Below are positions 33,118 through 39,656 of a stretch of 39,656 bases of DNA, piece by piece; the first letter of the stretch is position 1, and each line of letters starts with the position of its first letter. The notes under the pieces were generated by a model. That model searched no databases. It was not told the origin of the DNA and saw only the letters and a list, made by a program, of their open reading frames with translations. This DNA comes from CAJWPI01 sp964635015. Lineage in GTDB: Bacteria > Pseudomonadota > Gammaproteobacteria > Magnimaribacterales > Magnimaribacteraceae. The stretch covers positions 1-39,656 of the forward strand of contig CAZWMS010000013.1 of the NCBI GenBank assembly GCA_964635015.1, in the 5' to 3' direction. The position numbers and the translations under genes are program-made.

Positions 33118-35049
33118 TTGAATAAATCAGGAAAAGGTAAAGCAAGATTTGAAGAGAAAGATGCTTTTATAAGGGCTGCATTGAATGAGGCAAGTATTCC
33201 AACTCTCATAATGTCTATGATCCACCTGACAGGCGATCTAGACCTTTTAGAAACTTTACCAAAACCTAGGAAGCCAGTGATGGGGGAATTACAAGGATTT
33301 ATGGAAGAAGATGAAAAAGAATATATCAGAGATTTAGCTTTTAAAGTAATCAAGGAATATAAAGATAGGGAAGACCTTAAACCCTTTATACCTAAAAAAG
33401 AAGACTTGCATAGAATGATGGAGTTTATGGTAGGGGAGAAAGTTTCTCATGATTACTTTGAACTCATGCTAGAGGAGATAGATCTACTTGATCTAGATCC
33501 TAGAAAAGTTAATTTTAAAAATTATAAAAAGGTCAAGATACCTGATGGCTTTGAAATTATTGTTATTGGAGCTGGCCTATCAGGAATACTTGCTGGCATT
33601 AGATTAAAACAAGCTGGTTTAAAATTTAATATCCTTGAAAAAAATCCTGACTTAGGAGGAACTTGGCTCGAAAATTCTTATCCAGGTTGTCGAGTAGATA
33701 TTGCTAATCATTTTTATTCATACTCTTTCAATCCAAATAATGAATGGTCTGAGCATTTTTCCCAACAAGCTGAGATCCTGAACTATTTAAAGAAAAGTGT
33801 AAAAAAATATAATATTTTCAAAAACATTAATTTTGGGAGAAAAGTTATTTCTGCCCATTATAAAGAAGAGATAAAGAGGTGGGAGTTAAATATAAAATAT
33901 AACTCTGGAAAAGAAGAAACTATTACAGCGAAGATTTTAATCAGTGCTGTAGGTCAGTTGAATAGACCAAAAACCCCCAAATTTCCTGGTATAAAAAAGT
34001 TTAGAGGAAATCAATTTCATTCTTCTAGATGGGATCATGAGCAAGAATTAGCAAGAAAGAAAGTAGCCGTAGTGGGTACAGGAGCAAGTTCTTTTCAAAT
34101 AGTTCCTGAAATAGCTAAGATTGCAAGAAAGCTTTATGTTTTTCAAAGATCACCCGCTTGGATGTATCCGAATCCCCTTTATCACGAGAAAGTATCTAAA
34201 AACAAGAAATGGTTGCTCAAAAAGATTCCCCTATACTCTAAGTGGTACAGACTTCTATTATTCTGGCCAGGTTCAGATAGTTTAATGCCTTCTTTAATAG
34301 TAGATGAGAAATGGGAGCATCAAGAAAGGTCTGTTAATGCAATGAATGATAAACAGAGAGAAACATTTACAGACTATATAGAGGGTCAAATTGGTGAAGA
34401 TAAATCATTATTATCAAAAGTTATTCCACAATACCCCCCCTTTGTTAAACGTATGCTGCAAGATAATGGAGGTTGGTTAAATTCTCTAAAGAAGAAGAAC
34501 GTTGATTTGATTGTTGACCCAATTATTAGCATAAATTCTAAAGGAATAGAAACCTCTAAAGATTCTTTTAATTTAGATGTCATCATTTATGCTACAGGAT
34601 TTCACGGAACAGAATTTTTGTCTTCACTTGAAGTAAAGGGCAAGAATGGTCAATTGCTTTCTAAATTATGGAAAGACGAACCTGAAGCTTATCTAGGGAT
34701 TACTATTCCTAATTTTCCAAATCTATTCTGTTTATATGGACCAGCTACAAACTTAGCACATGCAGGAAGCATTATCTTCAATTCCGAGTGCCAGGTTAGG
34801 TACGTAATGGATTCTATAAGATATCTTATTCTTCATGAATTCCAAGAAATTGATTGCAAAGAAGAAATTAATAAAGAGTACAATAAGAGATTACAAAAAG
34901 CTTTATCAAGAACAGTATTTTCTAGTATAGCTACTGATAGTTGGTATAAAAATAGAAAAGGAAATGTTGTTACAACCTCGCCATGGTTAATAAAAGACTA
35001 CTGGTCTTGGACCATGAAGCTCAATCCTGAAGATTATAATTTCAGTTAA
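33118..35049 (+). CDS. FAD-dependent monooxygenase, Baeyer-Villiger type (4-hydroxyacetophenone monooxygenase-like)
   Basis: The protein of about 643 residues has an FAD Rossmann motif VIGAGLSGILAG near 149-160, GGTWLENSYPGCRVD near 180-194, the Baeyer-Villiger fingerprint FRGNQFHSSRWD near 295-306 (F-x-G-x-x-x-H-x-x-x-W) and an NADPH motif VVGTGASSFQIVPEIA near 319-334. Such enzymes insert oxygen next to a ketone or oxidise soft heteroatoms. An N-terminal region of about 140 residues precedes the FAD domain (IRAALNEASIPTLIMSMIHLTGD...), as in the 640-residue 4-hydroxyacetophenone monooxygenase. The start is TTG 33118, with GGAG at 33105-33108; TTG 33076 would overlap rimI. It is probably co-transcribed with rimI. 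Confidence 0.88.
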   Translation: MNKSGKGKARFEEKDAFIRAALNEASIPTLIMSMIHLTGDLDLLETLPKPRKPVMGELQGFMEEDEKEYIRDLAFKVIKEYKDREDLKPFIPKKEDLHRMMEFMVGEKVSHDYFELMLEEIDLLDLDPRKVNFKNYKKVKIPDGFEIIVIGAGLSGILAGIRLKQAGLKFNILEKNPDLGGTWLENSYPGCRVDIANHFYSYSFNPNNEWSEHFSQQAEILNYLKKSVKKYNIFKNINFGRKVISAHYKEEIKRWELNIKYNSGKEETITAKILISAVGQLNRPKTPKFPGIKKFRGNQFHSSRWDHEQELARKKVAVVGTGASSFQIVPEIAKIARKLYVFQRSPAWMYPNPLYHEKVSKNKKWLLKKIPLYSKWYRLLLFWPGSDSLMPSLIVDEKWEHQERSVNAMNDKQRETFTDYIEGQIGEDKSLLSKVIPQYPPFVKRMLQDNGGWLNSLKKKNVDLIVDPIISINSKGIETSKDSFNLDVIIYATGFHGTEFLSSLEVKGKNGQLLSKLWKDEPEAYLGITIPNFPNLFCLYGPATNLAHAGSIIFNSECQVRYVMDSIRYLILHEFQEIDCKEEINKEYNKRLQKALSRTVFSSIATDSWYKNRKGNVVTTSPWLIKDYWSWTMKLNPEDYNFS

Positions 35050-35537
35050 TTGAGTAATTCCTCTATATGAGATGCAATTTTCTCTGGCTTTGTGTTAGGT
35101 GCGAATCTCTTAATAGGTAGGCCGTTTTTATTAATAAGAAATTTAGTAAAATTCCATTTAATACTTTCAGATCCCATCAAACCCGGGCATTTGCAAGTGA
35201 GAAATTGGAAAATCGGGTGTGCAGATTTACCCTTAACTTCAATCTTAGAAAAAATAGGGAAAGAAACTCCATAATTAACTGAGCAAAATTCTTGGATTTC
35301 TTCATCAGCACCAGGTTCTTGTGATCCAAATTGATTACAAGGAAAACCCAATACATTAAATCCTGAAGCATTATATTTTTTTTGAAGAGATTCGAGGCCT
35401 TTATATTGAGGCGTGAAACCACACTTACTGGCAGTGTTTACTACAAGCAAGATTTTGTTAGCAAAGTCTGATAGTTTTATTTCTTTTCCGTCATTAAGTT
35501 TACAAGAAAAAGAGTAAATATTTTTGTCATTATCCAT
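35046..35537 (-). CDS. Glutathione peroxidase family protein (Cys type)
   Basis: The 163-residue thioredoxin-fold protein has the peroxidatic Cys39 in VVNTASKCGFTPQY, NQFGSQEPG (with catalytic Gln73) after FPC, and KWNFTKFL (Trp128-Asn129), completing the Cys-Gln-Trp-Asn tetrad. It carries Cys, not selenocysteine, so it probably works with thioredoxin and reduces hydroperoxides. The frame extends to an ATG at 35576, but a TATAAT lies between the two starts, so the ATG at 35537 (with GGA just upstream) is chosen. Its stop interlocks with the stop of the convergent monooxygenase gene. Confidence 0.93.
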   Translation of the reverse strand: MDNDKNIYSFSCKLNDGKEIKLSDFANKILLVVNTASKCGFTPQYKGLESLQKKYNASGFNVLGFPCNQFGSQEPGADEEIQEFCSVNYGVSFPIFSKIEVKGKSAHPIFQFLTCKCPGLMGSESIKWNFTKFLINKNGLPIKRFAPNTKPEKIASHIEELLN

Positions 35538-35561
35538 AGCTTCCTTATTATTAATTTCATC

Positions 35562-35567
35562 ATTATA
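35562..35567 (-). promoter_or_regulatory. Putative -10 element for the glutathione peroxidase gene
   Basis: A perfect TATAAT on the minus strand, 24 nt upstream of the ATG at 35537. With a 17-nt spacer the -35 is TTACCT (35585-35590), a weak match. It supports the shorter start, because the alternative ATG at 35576 would lie upstream of the transcription start. Confidence 0.5.
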
Positions 35568-35647
35568 GTAAAACACTTAAAAGAAGGTAAAAATAAAATA
35601 ATTTATACTATTTAGGTTTAAAGTATTGAATTTGAATAATTAAGAAT

Positions 35648-36505
35648 TTGAATAAGCAGAAGATAATAAATCTTTTTTTAATGCTAGGCCTCCTAGTAGG
35701 TGTTTTCCTCGCATCTTTTTCATTAATAAAAGAGACGAACCTAAAAAATGAAGGAGGCTGGGTTGCCAAGGTAGATGGGGTGGAAATAAGCAGGGCTAAA
35801 TATCTTCTTCAAATTGAAAGTTTAAGAATTGATAAAAGAAACCCCTTAAACAAGCAAGACAGAGATTATGTATTAGAAAGAATGATAGAAGAGCAATTAC
35901 TAATACAAAGGGCCAAAGATTTAGGTATGTTTACTTCCAATAATATGATAAGAGGTACTGTAGTTCAGCAGATGATAAATTTTATTATCTCTAATAATTC
36001 ATTGACAACCGTAGATGATAAGGACCTTGAAAAATTTTTTTTAAAAAACAAAGGGTTTTTTACAAACGCAAATCGTTTACGAATAAAACAAATATATTTC
36101 TCAGATAAAAATCCGGCTTTAGCTTTAGAAAAAGCAAATGAAGCTTTTACTTTGCTTTTTTCAGGTAAATCTTTTGCTGAAGTTTTAAAACTAGGTAGTG
36201 AATCTGCACTGGTTGTTCCTGACACTCTGATGACCTTATCTAAGGTGAGAGAATATATAGGCCCCTCTCTTATGCAATTAGCTCAATCTCTGAGGCCAGG
36301 AGAATTTACTAGACCAAAAAAAGTTGTAGATGGTTATAAAATAATTTATTTAGTAGATAGGGAGGATGCAAAAACCCCAAAATTTTCTTCTATTAAAGAT
36401 TTGGTTAGATCTGAATTTATTAAAAGAAGGGATGATCAGTCACTTCGTGAATATCTAGATGATTTAAAGAATTGGTACGATATATCTCGTAATTTGACGA
36501 ACTAG
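35648..36505 (+). CDS. Membrane-anchored PpiC-type peptidyl-prolyl isomerase (SurA/parvulin-like)
   Basis: The 285-residue protein has an N-terminal hydrophobic anchor or signal (about 7-27), a SurA-like helical N-domain (VDGVEISRAKYLLQIESLR..., LERMIEEQLLIQRAKDLGM) and a parvulin rotamase region (about 143-248; RIKQIYFSDKN, SLRPGEFTRPKKVVDGYKIIYLVDRE). It should act in the periplasm as a foldase or chaperone. The TTG start at 35648 lacks a clear ribosome-binding site; an ATG at codon 12 would shorten the anchor. It ends one base before the HupE/UreJ-type gene, suggesting a dedicated two-gene operon. Some parvulin active-site residues look degenerate, so isomerase activity is uncertain. Confidence 0.82.
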   Translation: MNKQKIINLFLMLGLLVGVFLASFSLIKETNLKNEGGWVAKVDGVEISRAKYLLQIESLRIDKRNPLNKQDRDYVLERMIEEQLLIQRAKDLGMFTSNNMIRGTVVQQMINFIISNNSLTTVDDKDLEKFFLKNKGFFTNANRLRIKQIYFSDKNPALALEKANEAFTLLFSGKSFAEVLKLGSESALVVPDTLMTLSKVREYIGPSLMQLAQSLRPGEFTRPKKVVDGYKIIYLVDREDAKTPKFSSIKDLVRSEFIKRRDDQSLREYLDDLKNWYDISRNLTN

Positions 36506-36506
36506 A

Positions 36507-37706
36507 ATGAGTAGATTTCTAAGAATCTCTCTGATAATAGGTTTATTTGCATCAAATATATTATTTGCCCATCAAAGAAGTGAATCATTCTCAAAATGGA
36601 TAATTGAAGAAAATGTAGAAACTAAAGATGTAAGCATTATCTTTACAGTCAAAATTTCAGTTTTAAATAAAATGGATTGGCCTTTTAACTTAAAAACAGA
36701 AGATTATATTACTAAATATATATCAGAATCTATAGATGTGGGACCAAGTTGTACATCTAAGAAAAGGCCAGTCTTTTTTATCTCTAAAATTAATAATTTT
36801 GTTAAAATTTCGTGGATTTTAGAGTGTTTAAAACAACCTTTAGAGATTTCAATAAATTCTTTCTTCGAAAAAGACTCTACGCACAGTCACATAGCAAGAT
36901 TTCAAGTAGATAATAAGCCTATTCCTGAAAAATTATTTACTAATCAGTCAAGATCATGGAAAGAAGTTTCTGATTCTTACATGAGGAATAAAGTATACGA
37001 AGGATCGTCTATTGGAGATTATGTAACATTAGGTATTAAACATATAGCTTCTGGCTATGATCATTTAGCCTTTTTAATTGGACTTCTCTTACTAAATGTA
37101 AGATTAAAAGGAATTTTTTTGGCCGTTACTGGATTTACATTGGGACATAGTGTCACCTTAGCAGCAGCTGTTTTAGGTATAGTAAAACCCGTGTCTTCTT
37201 TCGTTGAAGCTTTAATAGGCTATTCTATATTCTTGGTAGCTATAGAATACTTTCTAAGAAAAACTAACCAGTTTACTTTTTATCTTTTTCTAATATTTTT
37301 AGGTTGGAGTTCACTAATTCTTTCTGCTTATTTTTTAAATTTACAGCTATATTTTTTAGGACTTATAGGTACAGCAATATTTACTTTAACTTATCTTTCT
37401 TTAGTAGCAAGAACTAGCACAAGAAATATCTCATACTTTGTCATCTGTTTATTTGGTTTAATTCATGGGTTCGGTTTTGGTGGTTATCTTTCTGAGATTG
37501 GTCTTCAGGATGATCGCATTACCCAAGCTTTACTTGGGTTCAATATTGGAGTTGAATTAGGACAAATTCTGGCAGTATTATTATTCTTGCTCTTAGGAAA
37601 TATAATAAGAAGACTTAAATTAAGGAATATTTGGTTAGTAAAACCTTTATTAGCTTCTTCTCTTATCTCCCTAGGAGTATATTGGTTTTTGACAAGGACT
37701 TTTTAG
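36507..37706 (+). CDS. HupE/UreJ-family membrane protein (HupE_UreJ_2 type)
   Basis: The 399-residue protein has a signal peptide (cleavage expected after LFA, before HQ), an extracytoplasmic domain of about 145 residues, and a C-terminal membrane region (about 170-399) of six to seven helices. That region starts with GIKHIASGYDHLAFLIGLLLL and contains FTLGHSVTLAAA and LFGLIHGFGFGGYL. The His/Asp motifs H-x-x-x-G-x-D-H and G-H-S are those of HupE/UreJ proteins, linked to nickel or other metal uptake in hydrogenase and urease clusters; none of those genes is here. It is paired with the PpiC-type foldase just upstream. Substrate unknown. Confidence 0.82.
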   Translation: MSRFLRISLIIGLFASNILFAHQRSESFSKWIIEENVETKDVSIIFTVKISVLNKMDWPFNLKTEDYITKYISESIDVGPSCTSKKRPVFFISKINNFVKISWILECLKQPLEISINSFFEKDSTHSHIARFQVDNKPIPEKLFTNQSRSWKEVSDSYMRNKVYEGSSIGDYVTLGIKHIASGYDHLAFLIGLLLLNVRLKGIFLAVTGFTLGHSVTLAAAVLGIVKPVSSFVEALIGYSIFLVAIEYFLRKTNQFTFYLFLIFLGWSSLILSAYFLNLQLYFLGLIGTAIFTLTYLSLVARTSTRNISYFVICLFGLIHGFGFGGYLSEIGLQDDRITQALLGFNIGVELGQILAVLLFLLLGNIIRRLKLRNIWLVKPLLASSLISLGVYWFLTRTF

Positions 37707-38086
37707 ATAATAGTAATCCTGGTTGCTTCTGGACCTTTTTCAGAGTCTTCAATAGAGAATTTAACTCTTGAATTTTCTCTTACTTTTCTTCTATCTTCAG
37801 GTTTAATAGCCCGCAGATGCACAAATAGATCACCACCCTTATCTCTTACAAGAAATCCATAGCCCTTACTAGGATCAAACCATTTAATTGTGCCTGTTTC
37901 TCTTTGAAGACTTCTTTTAATTCTCTTTCCATAGAAGAACCCAAGTATTGAAAGAAACCCTACTAACCAGAAAATCAATAGTTCACTCAATGAACTGAAA
38001 TTAGAATTACTTATCCCGCTAAAGTAAAGAGTTAGATAGGATATCCAGGAAATTATCCCACTTGTAATTAAAGCCCTAAAGATCAT
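37703..38086 (-). CDS. Membrane-anchored cold-shock-domain protein
   Basis: The 127-residue protein has two hydrophobic helices (about 3-23 and 35-53), a basic GKRIKRSLQRE stretch, and a C-terminal cold-shock domain (about 62-127) with GTIKWFDPSKGYGFLVRD (RNP1 KGYGFL) and DLFVHL (RNP2). By the positive-inside rule the nucleic-acid-binding domain would face the cytoplasm, tethered to the inner membrane. Similar two-helix plus CSD proteins exist in other gammaproteobacteria. It lies 51 bp downstream of valS on the same strand and its stop interlocks with that of the convergent HupE-type gene. Confidence 0.88.
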   Translation of the reverse strand: MIFRALITSGIISWISYLTLYFSGISNSNFSSLSELLIFWLVGFLSILGFFYGKRIKRSLQRETGTIKWFDPSKGYGFLVRDKGGDLFVHLRAIKPEDRRKVRENSRVKFSIEDSEKGPEATRITII

Positions 38087-38137
38087 TTTTATCCTCAGAA
38101 ATGATTATAAAAGAAAGAATGAATTTTTGTTTACAAA

Positions 38138-39656
38138 CTAAGTTAGTTTTTCAACTTCTTTGAGATGAAGAATTAAACCTCTTTTTTCTTTAACAATTTC
38201 CTTTGCTCTCTTTTTTTGGGATTTTACGAGGTCTTGAGGTGCATTTGTCAAGAACCTCCTATTTTCTAATTGATTATTTAAAGATTGGTTTTCTTTTTCT
38301 AGCTTAGCTACATTTTTTTTAACCCTAAGCCTTTCTTCATTGGGGTCTATTAAACCCTCTAAAGGAATTAGAATTTCAAGACTTTTATAAACGCTTATAG
38401 CGGAGGGTGGTTTTCTGTTATTTCCTTCAATCCAGTTTAGTTGATTTAGACTTGCTAAATCTCTGATTAGTTCAGAAAATTCTTCAGTTTTGCTTTTGTC
38501 TTGTTTTGTTCCTTTTGCTAAAAATACATCTATCTTATGCGAAGGCTTTATATTTAGTTCCCCCCTAATGTTTCTTATTCTAGTTACTACATCCTTAAGC
38601 CAATTTACTGATATTTCTTCATTTGCATAAGGACTTCCTCTAGATTTAGGGTATTTACTAATCATTATACTTTCTGAATCTTTCTTATGATGAGATCTTA
38701 GCTGTTGCCATATTTCCTCTGTAATAAAAGGCATTAAAGGGTGAGCCATTCTAAGAACTCTTTCAAATACATCTATTAAAGATTTGAGAATAGCTCCCTT
38801 TTCTTTCTGGCTATATAAATTACTAGATAGTCTTGCTTTAGTAATCTCTAAATACCAATCACAAAACTCATACCAAATAAACTCATATATAGATTGGCTT
38901 ATTAGATCAAATCTATATTCAACAAAACTTGATTCTACCTTTTCTATTGTTCTATCCAGTCTATTTCTTATCCATTTATCTGCACTATTTAAAGAATGAT
39001 CTTTGTTAGTTTTAGCATATTCACTTTGTTTCAAGTCTATAAATCTAGCTGCATTCCACAGTTTATTGCAGAAATTCCTGTAGCCTTCTACTCTCTTCAT
39101 ATCAAAATTTATATCTCTATTTCTCGAAGAAAGAGAGCAAAAAGTGAATCTTAAAGCATCGGTACCAAAAGCTTTAATTCCTTTTGGAAACTCCTTCTTA
39201 GTTTGTTTTTCTATCCTATCTTTCATTTTTGGTTGCATTAATCCCTCAATTCTTTTTTTAACAAGTGGCTGGAGATTTATACCGTCAATGATATCTAGAG
39301 GATCAAGAATATTGCCTTTAGATTTTGACATTTTTTGTCCCTCAGAATCTTTTATAAGACCGTGAATGAAGATAGTTTCAAAAGGAATTTCTTTCACAAA
39401 GTGAGTTGTCATCATTATCATCCTAGCTACCCAAAAGAAAATTATGTCAAAACCTGTCACTAAAACATTAGTTGGATGATATCTTTTTAAGAATTTATTT
39501 TTTTTAGGCCAACCAAGAGTTGAGAAAGTCCACAAGGCTGATGAAAACCAAGTATCAAGAACATCTAAGTCTTGAGATATTCTTTTTTCTTTACTAAGTT
39601 TATATTTAGCCCTTACACTCTTCTGATCTTTACCAACATAAATATTTTCATTTTCA
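38138..39656 (-). CDS. valS: Valyl-tRNA synthetase, C-terminal part (5' end outside window)
   Basis: About 506 residues are visible, the N-terminal part (including HIGH) lying beyond the right edge. The frame enters from the edge through LDVLDTWFSSALWTFSTLGWP, the ValRS signature; the class I motif GQKMSKSKGNILDP follows, then FGTDALRFTFCSLSSRNRDINFD, an anticodon-binding domain (WYLEITKARL, HPLMPFITEEIWQQL) and the C-terminal coiled-coil arm (EERLRVKKNVAKLEKENQSL), which in ValRS contacts the tRNA elbow. It charges tRNA-Val with editing of threonine. A TTG at 39535 is not the true start, because coding sequence continues past it. Confidence 0.97.
   Translation of the reverse strand, partial: ENENIYVGKDQKSVRAKYKLSKEKRISQDLDVLDTWFSSALWTFSTLGWPKKNKFLKRYHPTNVLVTGFDIIFFWVARMIMMTTHFVKEIPFETIFIHGLIKDSEGQKMSKSKGNILDPLDIIDGINLQPLVKKRIEGLMQPKMKDRIEKQTKKEFPKGIKAFGTDALRFTFCSLSSRNRDINFDMKRVEGYRNFCNKLWNAARFIDLKQSEYAKTNKDHSLNSADKWIRNRLDRTIEKVESSFVEYRFDLISQSIYEFIWYEFCDWYLEITKARLSSNLYSQKEKGAILKSLIDVFERVLRMAHPLMPFITEEIWQQLRSHHKKDSESIMISKYPKSRGSPYANEEISVNWLKDVVTRIRNIRGELNIKPSHKIDVFLAKGTKQDKSKTEEFSELIRDLASLNQLNWIEGNNRKPPSAISVYKSLEILIPLEGLIDPNEERLRVKKNVAKLEKENQSLNNQLENRRFLTNAPQDLVKSQKKRAKEIVKEKRGLILHLKEVEKLT

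Noticed and set aside
38130..38150. Possible terminator hairpin AAACTA-ACT-TAGTTT at the valS stop (minus strand)
   Set aside because: Short, A+T-only apart from one pair, and no T-run follows; not supportable as a terminator.

Overview
The window is an A+T-rich (about one third G+C by eye), tightly packed chromosomal segment from a Gram-negative gammaproteobacterium. The evidence is the conserved gene order (bamE divergent from fur, then grpE-dnaK-dnaJ-dapB; rpsB-tsf-frr-uppS-cdsA-dxr-rseP-bamA-skp-lpxD-fabZ-lpxA-lpxB-rnhB-dnaE-accA-tilS; holD-rimI), lipid A and BAM genes, and a DnaE-type polymerase III. Low G+C, very short gaps and overlapping 3' ends suggest a streamlined, probably marine lineage of the SAR86 kind; that placement is inference. 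No mobile element, prophage, CRISPR array or tRNA was seen.

Layout: 1-335 holds the 3' end of a TetR-family regulator. 393-1285 (minus) is smpB followed by tmRNA, the two partners of trans-translation. 1325-3168 encodes a small membrane protein and a sodium:neurotransmitter-symporter-family transporter. bamE (minus) and fur (plus) diverge at about 3505-3557. 3972-7809 is the heat-shock chaperone set grpE-dnaK-dnaJ, with textbook sigma-32 promoters ahead of both grpE and dnaK. dapB follows.

8563-28847 is a nearly continuous block of translation and envelope genes: rpsB (behind an extended -10 promoter and a structured leader), tsf, frr, uppS, cdsA, dxr, rseP, bamA, skp, lpxD, fabZ, lpxA, lpxB, rnhB, dnaE, accA, tilS and a PaaG-like enoyl-CoA hydratase/isomerase. 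Together they supply ribosome function, undecaprenyl-PP, CDP-diacylglycerol, isoprenoid precursor, outer-membrane protein assembly and lipid A. pyrH is missing between tsf and frr, recN between fur and grpE, and carAB after dapB.

28837-31970 (minus) carries a GPH-type sugar/cation symporter and a type-2 leuA. A 224-bp divergent spacer with a bulged hairpin precedes holD-rimI and a Baeyer-Villiger-type monooxygenase. The right end has a glutathione peroxidase (minus), a PpiC-type foldase with a HupE/UreJ-type membrane protein (plus), a membrane-anchored cold-shock-domain protein (minus) and the C-terminal half of valS (minus, running off the window).

I found no clearly new multi-gene system. 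The best second-look items are the rpsB leader and the basic/acidic tail on S2, the missing pyrH, the tmRNA tag, the leuA/holD spacer with its short ORF, the HAPMO-like monooxygenase, and the ppiC-hupE pair.
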